Below are positions 42,069-51,466 of a stretch of DNA of 64,000 nt, in pieces (the stretch's first letter is position 1; each line of letters opens with the position of its first letter). A model generated the notes under the pieces. It made no database searches and had not been told where the DNA came from. It saw nothing but the letters and a program-made list of their open reading frames with translations. Source of the DNA: Phycicoccus jejuensis (GTDB taxonomy: Bacteria > Actinomycetota > Actinomycetes > Actinomycetales > Dermatophilaceae); contig NZ_JOEE01000006.1 of NCBI RefSeq assembly GCF_000720925.1, forward strand, positions 124,001 through 188,000, given 5' to 3'. Both the position numbers and the translations under genes were made by a program.

Positions 42069-43436
42069 GTGCACCCCACCACCCCCTACTCCCCGAACGC
42101 CCACGAGGAGCTCGCGGCCCTCCTCGACGCCGTCACCGCGTACGCGGAGGAACGCATCCGGATGGAGCCGCCGCTGGACCGCGTGCGGACCCAGGAGGAC
42201 CTCGACGCCGCGCTCGGCCGCACGGTCACCGCGGGCGGCCTCGGCGGCTCCGAGGCGATGCGGATCTTCGCCGACGAGCTCGCGCCGGCCTGCCTGTCGG
42301 TCGACCACCCCCGCTATCTCTCCTTCATCCCGTGCGCGCCGAGCGACGCCTCGGTCGTCTTCGACCTCGTCGTCGGCGCGTCGTCGATCTACGCCGGGTC
42401 GTGGCTCGAGGGGTCCGGCGCGGTGTGGGCCGAGAACCAGGCCCTGCGCTGGATCGCCGACCTCGTGGGGATGCCCGAGGGCGCCGGCGGCGTGTTCGTC
42501 CCCGGCGGCACGATCGGCAACCTGTCGGCGCTCGTCGCCGCCCGCGCGACGGCCCGCCACCGCGCGGCGGCCGGCCAGCGCCCGTGGCGGGTGGCGGCCA
42601 CCGCCGGGGCGCACAGCTCCATCGCGTCGGCCTGCGAGGTCATGGACGCCGAGCTCGTCGGGGTGCCCGCCGACGAGGCCGGACGGCTGACCGGTCCGGC
42701 GCTGCGACGCGCCCTCGAGGAGCACGGCCCGGAGACGTTCTTCGCGGTCGTCGCGACCGCCGGCACGACGAACTTCGGCATCGTCGACGACCTCGCGTCG
42801 GTCGCCGAGGTCTGCCGCGAGCACGGCATCTGGTTCCACGTCGACGGTGCCTACGGCGGCGCCGGGCTCGCCGCCCCGTCGGTGCGCGACCTCTACGCGG
42901 GCATCGAGCACTGCGACTCCTTCATCGTCGACCCGCACAAGTGGCTCTTCGCGCCCTTCGACTGCTGCGCGCTGCTCTACCGCGAGCCGGCCCTCGCCCG
43001 CGCGGCGCACACCCAGAAGGCCGGCTACCTCGACGTCCTCACCGAGGCGCCCGACTGGAACCCGACCGACTACTCGGTGGGGCTGACCCGCCGGGCGCGC
43101 GGCCTGCCGTTCTGGTTCTCCCTCGTCGTCAACGGCACGGACGCGTACACGGCCGCCGTCGAGCGGACCCTCGACGTCGCCCGCTACGCCGAGGCCGAGA
43201 TCGTGCGGCGGCCGGAGCTCGAGCTCGTCCGCGAGCGCGACCTCTCGGTCGTCGTCTTCCGGCGCCTCGGGTGGTCGCCGGCCAACTACCAGGCGTGGTC
43301 GGACCGGATGCTCGCCGACGAGTTCGCGTTCGTGGTCCCGACGACGCACGAGGGCGAGACGCTGGCCCGCTTCGCCGTCGTCAACCCGGCGACGACCGAG
43401 GACGACATCCGGGACATCCTCGACACGATGGCCTGA
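42069..43436 (+). CDS. Pyridoxal-dependent amino-acid decarboxylase family protein
   Basis: A 455-residue group II PLP decarboxylase relative. The PLP Lys is K291 in VDPHKWLFAPFDC; HVDGAYGGAG positions the pyridine N-binding Asp, and AHSSIASACEVM the ring-stacking His. Members decarboxylate aromatic amino acids, glutamate or diaminobutyrate; this one cannot be assigned to one substrate. The GTG is 7 nt after TAGACT, whose TAG is the stop codon of the preceding HAD gene, so it seems to have its own leaderless promoter. Confidence 0.9.
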   Translation: MHPTTPYSPNAHEELAALLDAVTAYAEERIRMEPPLDRVRTQEDLDAALGRTVTAGGLGGSEAMRIFADELAPACLSVDHPRYLSFIPCAPSDASVVFDLVVGASSIYAGSWLEGSGAVWAENQALRWIADLVGMPEGAGGVFVPGGTIGNLSALVAARATARHRAAAGQRPWRVAATAGAHSSIASACEVMDAELVGVPADEAGRLTGPALRRALEEHGPETFFAVVATAGTTNFGIVDDLASVAEVCREHGIWFHVDGAYGGAGLAAPSVRDLYAGIEHCDSFIVDPHKWLFAPFDCCALLYREPALARAAHTQKAGYLDVLTEAPDWNPTDYSVGLTRRARGLPFWFSLVVNGTDAYTAAVERTLDVARYAEAEIVRRPELELVRERDLSVVVFRRLGWSPANYQAWSDRMLADEFAFVVPTTHEGETLARFAVVNPATTEDDIRDILDTMA

Positions 43437-43546
43437 CCGGTCGGTCGGGTCGACCGGGTCCGCTGGGGGCCGTGGGTCACGTGTGACTCGTGAGTCGGGC
43501 CGCACGGGAGGTGTCCAGCCGACACGCCGCGGGACGCGCCGAGCAG

Positions 43547-43577
43547 AATGACACGGGTGTCATTCCGCGGCTACAGT
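43547..43577 (+). promoter_or_regulatory. Promoter with 18-bp palindrome over the -35 region
   Basis: AATGACAC-GG-GTGTCATT (43547-43564) is a perfect palindrome. Its TGACAC (43549-43554) also fits a -35 element, and TACAGT (43572-43577) lies exactly 17 bp later as a -10. A protein bound to the palindrome would block the promoter of the DUF3263 gene 42 bp downstream. Confidence 0.6.
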
Positions 43578-43618
43578 GAGGGCCGAAGCCACACGCGACG
43601 AAGGGTCGAGAACACACC

Positions 43619-43912
43619 GTGAGTGCCGCCTCCGAACAGGTCACCCCTGCCGTCAGCGCCTCGGACCTCTCCGAGCGCGACCGGGAGGTGCTCGCCTTCG
43701 AGCGGCAGTGGTGGAAGTACGCCGGCTCCAAGGAGACGGCCATCAAGGAGCTCTTCGACATGAGCTCGACGCGGTACTACCAGGTGCTCAACGGGCTCAT
43801 CGACAACCCGGTGGCCCTCGCGCACGACCCGATGCTCGTCAAGCGGCTGCGGCGCCTGCGCGCCAGCCGCCAGCGCGCCCGCTCGGCCCGCCGTTTCGGC
43901 ATGGAGCCCTGA
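43619..43912 (+). CDS. DUF3263 protein, probable small DNA-binding protein
   Basis: A 97-residue basic protein with the DUF3263 core: DREVLAFERQWWKYAGSKE, KELFDMSSTRYYQVLN, then DPMLVKRLRRLRASRQRAR. The middle looks like a helix-turn-helix of sigma-like type, and the tail is strongly basic. The family is almost confined to actinobacteria and is of unknown function. The start is GTG 43619 with a weak ribosome site. A palindrome overlapping its -35 element suggests repression, possibly by itself. Confidence 0.88.
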   Translation: MSAASEQVTPAVSASDLSERDREVLAFERQWWKYAGSKETAIKELFDMSSTRYYQVLNGLIDNPVALAHDPMLVKRLRRLRASRQRARSARRFGMEP

Positions 43913-43932
43913 GCCGGGAGGCCCCCAGAACC

Positions 43933-43972
43933 AGAGATGCCCGTCCGTGAGGGAAGCCGGACGGGCATCTCT
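43933..43972. terminator. Terminator hairpin
   Basis: AGAGATGCCCGTCCG (43933-43947) pairs perfectly with 43958-43972 across a 10-nt loop: a 15-bp stem 20 bp after the DUF3263 stop codon. Confidence 0.8.
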
Positions 43973-44026
43973 GCTGTCCGGCCCCTCCCGCGCAGCGCCG
44001 TCCCACCCGGCAGCCGCCACGTCCCA

Positions 44027-44094
44027 CCCGTCGAGTGAACAGGACACGCCGCGTGCGCGGGGGCGCAGGCGGCGTGTCCTGTTCACTCGACGGG
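44027..44094. repeat. Perfect 26-bp-stem palindrome
   Basis: The left arm 44027-44052 (CCCGTCGAGTGAACAGGAC plus seven bases) pairs without mismatch with 44069-44094 across a 16-nt loop. It lies 55 bp beyond the DUF3263 terminator and 15 bp from the end of the convergent DUF3349 gene, so it may end that operon. It is the longest perfect stem in the window. Confidence 0.85.
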
Positions 44095-44108
44095 GTGAGG
44101 GCCCGGCG

Positions 44109-44711
44109 TCAGGGGAGGTCGGGGTCGGGGAACTCGACCGGCCAGCCCTTCTTGGCCAGCTGGTCGCGCACCCGGCGCAGGTCCTTCTCGCTGGGGTCGG
44201 CGTGCGTGTACTCGGTGATGGCGGCGGCGATGTCCGACGGCCCGGCGGGGCTGACGTCGGCCCGGCGCAGCGCCTTGGCGATCTTCTTGACCTCGGAACG
44301 GGTCAGGCGGCGCTCGAGGAGCGCGAGCAGCGGCACGTAGTCGTGCTCGGGCACGCCGCCCGGGTAGCCCTCGCGCAGCCAGTTGACGATGCGGGCGAGC
44401 GGGCTGCCCTCGCGCGGCGGGGCCTCGTCCTCCTCCTCGTCCATGCCACCGAGCGGCCAGCCGCCGAGGACGAGCTTGGCGCTGACCTGGCGGACCTGCT
44501 CGTCCTCGGGGACGAGGGCCCGGACGGCCTTGCGCGAGAGCAGCTTCTCGCCGGCCAGCTTGCGCAGGACGTCGTGCGCGGCGTGCGTGCCCAGCTGCTC
44601 CTGGAGGACCGCGCCGAGGGCGGCCGCCTCGGCGTCGGGGACGCCGTCGGGGAAACCGGCCCGGATGTGGGCGATCACCGAGTGCGACAGCTGCGGCATG
44701 GCGGGACTCAC
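44109..44711 (-). CDS. DUF3349 protein with internal duplication
   Basis: A 200-residue protein holding two DUF3349 copies. The C-terminal copy (about 105-195) is canonical: WLREGYPGGVPEHDYVPLLALL, then DLRRVRDQLAKKGWPV. The N-terminal copy (about 10-90) is degenerate but keeps HIRAGFPDGVPDAE and QVSAKLVLGGWPL. Between them is an acidic linker (DEEEDEA). GTG 44711 overlaps the preceding stop; ATG 44699 is also possible. In mycobacteria a DUF3349 gene sits beside a membrane protein and pitA in the same order, as here. Function unknown. Confidence 0.87.
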   Translation of the reverse strand: MSPAMPQLSHSVIAHIRAGFPDGVPDAEAAALGAVLQEQLGTHAAHDVLRKLAGEKLLSRKAVRALVPEDEQVRQVSAKLVLGGWPLGGMDEEEDEAPPREGSPLARIVNWLREGYPGGVPEHDYVPLLALLERRLTRSEVKKIAKALRRADVSPAGPSDIAAAITEYTHADPSEKDLRRVRDQLAKKGWPVEFPDPDLP

Positions 44712-45004
44712 TTCTTGTCGACGATGGTCGGGAACACGTGCTCGAAGCTCACGGCCTTCCCGAAGCCGCTCGCGACGATGAGCACGAGGCCGAGCACGAT
44801 CCCGGCGACGATGACCCCGACGAGCAGCCCGGCGACGGCCCGTCCGAGCGGCGAGTACCGCACGCTACCGTCCGGGGCCTCGTCGGCGCCGACGACGAGC
44901 GCGCGCATGGCGAGGGCGTAGATCACGGGCAGGCCGGCCCCGAAGAGCAGGCCGACGATCAGGACGTTGCCGGCGCCCTCGAGGGCGAGCTGGATGCTGC
45001 GCAT
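44708..45004 (-). CDS. Small two-helix membrane protein next to pitA
   Basis: A 98-residue membrane protein with hydrophobic segments about 12-38 and 54-80 and a short loop with RALVVGADEAPDGS. It lies 18 bp after the phosphate transporter gene and overlaps the start of the DUF3349 gene by 4 nt. The three-gene order matches the mycobacterial pitA neighbourhood from my knowledge. It might assist or regulate the transporter; this is inference only. Confidence 0.82.
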   Translation of the reverse strand: MRSIQLALEGAGNVLIVGLLFGAGLPVIYALAMRALVVGADEAPDGSVRYSPLGRAVAGLLVGVIVAGIVLGLVLIVASGFGKAVSFEHVFPTIVDKK

Positions 45005-45022
45005 GGTGGTCGGTCCTCTCCG

Positions 45023-46255
45023 TCAGCGGGTCGGGGTCTTGGTGGGGGCCGGGGTGGTGGCCGCGGGCTCGCCGCCCGTCGCACCCCACTCCTCGGTGAC
45101 GTTGTGGGCCCCGACGTGCTCGCGCTTGGAGCGCAGGTACATGAACAGGGACGCGGCGCACAGGATCGCGAAGACGAGCAGCGCACCGGGCGCGCCGCCG
45201 AGCGTGTGCCCGACCCACCACATGAGCGCGCCCATCCCGGCGGCGATGGGGAAGGTCAGCGCCCAGGCGACGACCATCCGACCGGCGGTGGACCAGCGCA
45301 CGTGGGTGCCGCGGCCGAGCCCACCACCGAGGACCGAGCCGGTGGCGACGTGGGTCGTCGAGAGGGCGAACCCGAGGTGGCTCGAGGCGAGGAGGACGGC
45401 GGCGGTGGCGCCGTCGCTCGAGAGGCCCTGGCGCGGCGTGATGTCGACCAGGCCCTTGCCGAGCGTGCGGATGATCCGCCAGCCGCCGATGTACGTGCCG
45501 AGGGCGATGGCCGTCGCGGCGCTCACCTTGACCCAGATCGGGACGGCGTCGGTGCGGTCCCAGTGGCCGCTCGCGATGAGGGCGAGGGTCATGACGCCCA
45601 TCGTCTTCTGAGCGTCGTTCGTGCCGTGCGCGAGCGAGACCAGGGAGGCGCTGCCGATCTGGCCCCAGCGGAAGTACCGCTCGTTGAGCCGGTCCATCAC
45701 CGAGGCGGTGATCCGGTGCACGAGCCAGCACCCGATGAACGCGACGGCGAGCGCGACGGCGGGGGAGAGCAGGGAGGGCAGGAGGATCTTGCCGACGACG
45801 CCGTCGAGCTTGGTCCCGTCACCGGTCCACTTGACGCCCGCGAGGCCGAGCCCCGCGGCGCCGGCGCCGGTCAGCCCGCCGAGGAGGGCGTGCGAGGAGC
45901 TCGAGGGCAGGCCGAGCAGCCAGGTGAAGAGGTTCCAGACGATCCCGCCGACGAGGCCGGCGAGCACGATGAGCAGCAGCGCCTCACCGCCGTCGGTCAG
46001 GAGCTCGGGCCGTGGGGCCCCGCTCTTGTCCTGGATTTTGATGACGGCGTTCGACACGGTGAGGGCCACCTCGACGGAGAGGAAGGCGCCGACGAGGTTG
46101 AGCACCGCGCTGAGGCCGACCGCCACCTTGGGCGCGAGGGCCCCGGTGGAGATCGACGCCGCCATCGCGTTGGCCGTGTCGTGGAAGCCGTTCGTGAAGT
46201 CGAAGGCCAGGGCCGTCACGATGACGAGCACGAGGATGAGGGTCGCTGCGTCCAC
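45023..46255 (-). CDS. pitA: Inorganic phosphate transporter, PiT family
   Basis: A 410-residue transporter with about ten helices and the two inverted PiT repeats: FDFTNGFHDTANAMA near residue 20 and SLAHGTNDAQKTMGVM near residue 215. It imports phosphate, usually as a metal-phosphate complex, with protons. The frame is open well upstream, but GTG 46255 places the first helix at the N-terminus as in the family. No clear ribosome site is seen. It leads an operon with the small membrane protein and DUF3349 genes. Confidence 0.93.
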   Translation of the reverse strand: MDAATLILVLVIVTALAFDFTNGFHDTANAMAASISTGALAPKVAVGLSAVLNLVGAFLSVEVALTVSNAVIKIQDKSGAPRPELLTDGGEALLLIVLAGLVGGIVWNLFTWLLGLPSSSSHALLGGLTGAGAAGLGLAGVKWTGDGTKLDGVVGKILLPSLLSPAVALAVAFIGCWLVHRITASVMDRLNERYFRWGQIGSASLVSLAHGTNDAQKTMGVMTLALIASGHWDRTDAVPIWVKVSAATAIALGTYIGGWRIIRTLGKGLVDITPRQGLSSDGATAAVLLASSHLGFALSTTHVATGSVLGGGLGRGTHVRWSTAGRMVVAWALTFPIAAGMGALMWWVGHTLGGAPGALLVFAILCAASLFMYLRSKREHVGAHNVTEEWGATGGEPAATTPAPTKTPTR

Positions 46256-46399
46256 GAGGCACCAGTGTGGGGCGGCAACCCCGGCTTCACCAAGACGGGG
46301 CCCGTCGTTCACCCGTTGTTCACCCGGCGCGGCGGGACTGCTGCGGCTCCCGGGGCGCGTGGGGCGGCGCCGGGGCATCCGTTTTGTCAGGATGGGGTG

Positions 46400-46867
46400 A
46401 TGAGCGACCTGGACTGGAGCACCCCGGACGGACTCGCCGCGATCCGCGCGCACCTCGTCGAGCGCATCGACGGATGGCGGGAGCCGGCCGCGCACGCCGT
46501 GGGGCTGTCACCGGCCTCCTCGACGCCGGACTGGCTCTTCCCGCACGTCACGGCGACGCCCGGCGGCCGGCCGGCCCTCGCGACGGTCGTCCTCGCGACG
46601 GTGCTCGGACACGACGGCTCGACCGCCACCCTGCCCCTGTCGCGCTCGGACCTCGCGGCGGCCGTCGAGTCGCTGGCCCCGGCCGAGGCGTGCACGGACC
46701 TGCCGCACCCCAACCTCGCCGCGTGGCGCGAGGTCCTCGCCGAGCTGGACGGCAACCCGGCCCGCGAGGCGGTCGCCGTCTTCGTCGCCGACCTCGAGGA
46801 CCCGGTGGCCTCGGAGGCCGACGCCTCGCTGCGCGTCCACCTCGACGGGGCCGACCCCGCGCTCTGA
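46400..46867 (+). CDS. Hypothetical protein
   Basis: A 155-residue soluble acidic protein I do not recognise. It has a Trp-rich N-terminus ([29 protein letters not shown]), a middle segment [21 protein letters not shown] and an acidic C-terminus. ATG 46400 is 6 nt after CAGGAT, so leaderless initiation is likely. It lies between pitA (divergent) and groEL (same strand, but with CIRCE-controlled promoter between them), so it is probably a separate unit. Confidence 0.75.
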   Translation: MSDLDWSTPDGLAAIRAHLVERIDGWREPAAHAVGLSPASSTPDWLFPHVTATPGGRPALATVVLATVLGHDGSTATLPLSRSDLAAAVESLAPAEACTDLPHPNLAAWREVLAELDGNPAREAVAVFVADLEDPVASEADASLRVHLDGADPAL

Positions 46868-46899
46868 TGCTCGCGCCCGGCCCGGGCCGCCGGTGAGCG

Positions 46900-46926
46900 T
46901 TTGCACTCTCCCCCCGAGAGTGCCAA
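46900..46926. promoter_or_regulatory. CIRCE element 1 (HrcA operator)
   Basis: TTTGCACTC, 9 nt, GAGTGCCAA: a close match to CIRCE (TTAGCACTC-N9-GAGTGCTAA). Its TTGCAC may double as the -35 of groEL, with AATAAT at 46925 as -10. Confidence 0.9.
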
Positions 46927-46935
46927 TAATGACCA

Positions 46936-46962
46936 TTAGCACTCTCATCATGAGAGTGACAG
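46936..46962. promoter_or_regulatory. CIRCE element 2 (HrcA operator)
   Basis: TTAGCACTC, 9 nt, GAGTGACAG: the left arm is a perfect CIRCE half, the right arm keeps GAGTG only. It is offset 36 bp from element 1 and about 120 bp before the groEL start, so it falls in the leader region. Confidence 0.88.
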
Positions 46963-47001
46963 AACAGACCGGTCCGGTGAGGGCAGGTGCGCCGACGGTG
47001 A

Positions 47002-48708
<1,707 letters not shown>

Positions 48709-48735
48709 GCCCCTGACGCACCACGGGTCACGACC

Positions 48736-48769
48736 GACGGGCGGTCCTCCTCCGGGAGGGCCGCCCGTC
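48736..48769. terminator. groEL terminator hairpin
   Basis: GACGGGCGG (48736-48744) pairs with CCGCCCGTC (48761-48769), extended inward by CCTCC/GGAGG, giving about 14-15 bp and a short loop, 28 bp after the groEL stop codon. Confidence 0.82.
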
Positions 48770-48868
48770 AGCGTCCCACCCTCCCCGGCCCGCGTCAGGG
48801 GTGGACGGGGGTCGGGCCGGGGTGCTCACCCACAGCCGACGCCCAGCCTCGGACGGCAGGATGAGGCC

Positions 48869-50677
48869 ATGAGCCACCCCGAGCCCGGTGAGGCCCACCC
48901 CCTCGTCCTCGGCCCGCTGCTCCGCCACGTCGACGACGTCTCGGCGACGATCTGGGTCCGCACCGCCGCGGCCGCCACGGTCACCGTCGTGCGCGACGGT
49001 CGCCGCTGGAGCGCGCCCACCTTCCGCGTCCACGGGTCGCACTACGCACTCGTCGTCTGCGACGGCCTCGAGCCCGGCACCGACGACCCGTACGAGCTGC
49101 TCGTCGACGACGAGCGCGTCTGGCCCCTCGACGGCGCACCGCCGAGCCGCATCCGCACCCTCGACCCCGCCCGCATGCCGCACTTCGCGTTCGGCTCCTG
49201 TCGCACGACGGGCACGCACGACGACGAGGGCGTGCGGCGCCACGGCGTCGACGCCCTGCGCAGCCTCGCGGTGACGCTGCGCGACGTGCCGGAGGCCGGC
49301 TGGCCCGACCTGCTCGTCCTTCTCGGCGACCAGGTGTACGCCGACACGACGCCCCACCCCGAGCTCGAGGCGTTCATGCGCGCGCGGCGCAGCCTCGACG
49401 AGCCGCCGTTCGAGGAGATCAAGGACTACGCGGAGTACGACGAGCTCTACCGGATCACGTGGGTCGAGCCGGTCATCCGCTGGCTGCTCTCGACCGTGCC
49501 GTCGGCGATGATCTTCGACGACCACGACATCCGCGACGACTGGAACACCTCGTGGTCCTGGCGCCGCGAGATGCGGGCGACGACGTGGTGGCAGGAGCGG
49601 ATCGTCTCGGGCCTCGCCTCGTACTGGGTGCACCAGCACATCGGCAACCTCTCGCCGGCCGAGCTCGCGCAGGAGGAGGCGTTCCGGCTCGTCCTCGAGC
49701 ACGCCGCCGACCACGCGGCGCGCGGCTCCAGCGCCGTCGAGGACGAGCTCGACCTCACGGCGACGCTCGACGCGCTGGCCGCCCGGGCCGACGCCGAGCC
49801 CGAGACCTACCGCTGGAGCCACGTGCGGGAGCTCGGCGACTGCCTGCTCGTCGTCCTCGACTCCCGCGCCGCCCGCCACCTCGAGCCCGACCGTCGCTCG
49901 ATGCTCGACGCGACCGAGACGCAGTGGCTCGACGCGACGCTGCGCGGCGGGTACCGGCACGTCTTCGTCGGCACGTCACTGCCCTTCCTCCTGCCGCCCG
50001 GCCTGCACGACTTCGAGGCCATCGACGAGGCGGTGGCGCAGGGCGCGTACGGTCGCCGGGCGGCACACGCGGCCGAGCGGGTGCGCCGGGTCGTCGACCT
50101 CGAGCACTGGGCCGCGTTCAACTCCGGCTTCGACGAGGTCTTCGAGATGGTGATGGACCTCGCGCGCGGCCACCGCGGGCCGGCCCCCGAGACCGTCACC
50201 TTCCTCTCGGGCGACGTCCACAACTCATACCTCGCCGAGGTCACCGACGCCGCCGGCCACGGTGCGCGCTCGCGCATCGTCCAGGCGGTGTGCTCGCCGA
50301 TCCGCAACCCGATGCCGCGCGGGGTGCGCGTCGTGATCTCGATGCTCACCCGCTCCCTCGTGCGGCCGATGCGCCTGCTCGCGTCGGCCTCGCGGCGCGT
50401 GCCCGACCCCGCGTACCCGTGGACGGTCACCGAGGGGCCGTGGTTCGACAACAACGTCGCCCTGTGCCGGGTGCTGCCGGACGGGCTGGACCTCACGTGG
50501 GTCACCGGGATGGTCCGGGGCGCCGACCACGACCACCCCTGGCTGCGCGAGGTCTGGTCGGTGCACCTCGACGCCCCGGGGGCCGTGACGTCGCGGCCCA
50601 CCGACGACGGCCTCTCGGACCACCGCGCGGTCCCCGCGGCAGCGGTCTCCGCCGCGTCGCCTAGCGTGGGCCCATGA
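48869..50677 (+). CDS. PhoD-like metallophosphatase
   Basis: A 602-residue phosphatase of the PhoD type. Metal-site motifs: HFAFGSCR, LLGDQVYADTT, IFDDHDIRDDWN and LSGDVHNSYLAEV. An N-terminal fibronectin-like domain (ATIWVRTAAAATVTVV) precedes the catalytic part. Unlike secreted PhoD it has no Tat signal, so it is probably cytosolic. ATG 48869 is 6 nt after CAGGAT and appears leaderless. Its stop overlaps the start of the ABC ATPase gene, although that gene has its own promoter box. Confidence 0.9.
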   Translation: MSHPEPGEAHPLVLGPLLRHVDDVSATIWVRTAAAATVTVVRDGRRWSAPTFRVHGSHYALVVCDGLEPGTDDPYELLVDDERVWPLDGAPPSRIRTLDPARMPHFAFGSCRTTGTHDDEGVRRHGVDALRSLAVTLRDVPEAGWPDLLVLLGDQVYADTTPHPELEAFMRARRSLDEPPFEEIKDYAEYDELYRITWVEPVIRWLLSTVPSAMIFDDHDIRDDWNTSWSWRREMRATTWWQERIVSGLASYWVHQHIGNLSPAELAQEEAFRLVLEHAADHAARGSSAVEDELDLTATLDALAARADAEPETYRWSHVRELGDCLLVVLDSRAARHLEPDRRSMLDATETQWLDATLRGGYRHVFVGTSLPFLLPPGLHDFEAIDEAVAQGAYGRRAAHAAERVRRVVDLEHWAAFNSGFDEVFEMVMDLARGHRGPAPETVTFLSGDVHNSYLAEVTDAAGHGARSRIVQAVCSPIRNPMPRGVRVVISMLTRSLVRPMRLLASASRRVPDPAYPWTVTEGPWFDNNVALCRVLPDGLDLTWVTGMVRGADHDHPWLREVWSVHLDAPGAVTSRPTDDGLSDHRAVPAAAVSAASPSVGP

Positions 50678-51465
50678 GCGTCGCCGAGTCCCAGCCCGGC
50701 CCGGCCGGCGCGTCCGCCGCCCCGCCGGCCCGTCCGCCCGCCGCCCGCGTCGAGAACCTCTCGAAGGTCTACGGTTCGGGCGACACCCGCGTCGTTGCGC
50801 TCGACGACGTGACGCTCGACCTCCACGCCGGCGAGTTCACCGCGATCATGGGTCGCTCCGGCTCGGGCAAGTCGACGCTGATGCACTGTGCCGCAGGCCT
50901 GGACGCGGCGACCTCGGGGCACGTGTACCTCGGCGACGTCGACCTCACGACCCTCAAGGAGCGCCGCCTCACCGAGCTGCGGCGCGACCGCATCGGGTTC
51001 GTGTTCCAGGCGTTCAACCTCGTCCCGACGCTCACGGCGGAGGAGAACATCGTCCTGCCGCTCGCCATCGCCGGGCGCAAGCCGGACCAGGCGTGGTTCG
51101 ACGAGGTCGTCGACACGGTCGGGCTGCGCACCCGCCTCGGGCACCGGCCCGGCGAGCTGTCCGGCGGGCAGCAGCAGCGGGTCGCGTGCGCCCGGGCGCT
51201 CGTCGGCCGTCCCGACGTCGTCTTCGCCGACGAGCCGACCGGCAACCTCGACTCCGCCTCCGGCGCCGAGGTGCTCGGCTTCCTGCGCCGCTCGGTCGAC
51301 ACCCACGGGCAGACCGTCGTCATGGTCACGCACGACCCCGGCGCCGCGAGCTGGACCGACCGCGTCGTCTTCCTCGCCGACGGCCACGTCGTCGGCGAGC
51401 TGCGGGAGCCGACGCCCGAGGCGGTCCTCGACCGGATGGCGCGACTGGCCGAGTCGGAGGCCTGA
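50674..51465 (+). CDS. ABC transporter ATPase, MacB/LolD type
   Basis: A 263-residue ATPase: Walker A GRSGSGKST, Q loop FQAFNLVPTLTAEEN, signature LSGGQQQRVACA, Walker B VVFADEPTGNLDS, switch VTHDP. This is the class that powers FtsX-fold permeases. The first 25 residues are Pro/Ala-rich. ATG 50674 overlaps the PhoD stop (ATGA) and is 6 nt after TAGCGT, so it can be transcribed on its own. The permease starts 1 nt after its stop. Confidence 0.94.
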   Translation: MSVAESQPGPAGASAAPPARPPAARVENLSKVYGSGDTRVVALDDVTLDLHAGEFTAIMGRSGSGKSTLMHCAAGLDAATSGHVYLGDVDLTTLKERRLTELRRDRIGFVFQAFNLVPTLTAEENIVLPLAIAGRKPDQAWFDEVVDTVGLRTRLGHRPGELSGGQQQRVACARALVGRPDVVFADEPTGNLDSASGAEVLGFLRRSVDTHGQTVVMVTHDPGAASWTDRVVFLADGHVVGELREPTPEAVLDRMARLAESEA

Positions 51466-51466
51466 G

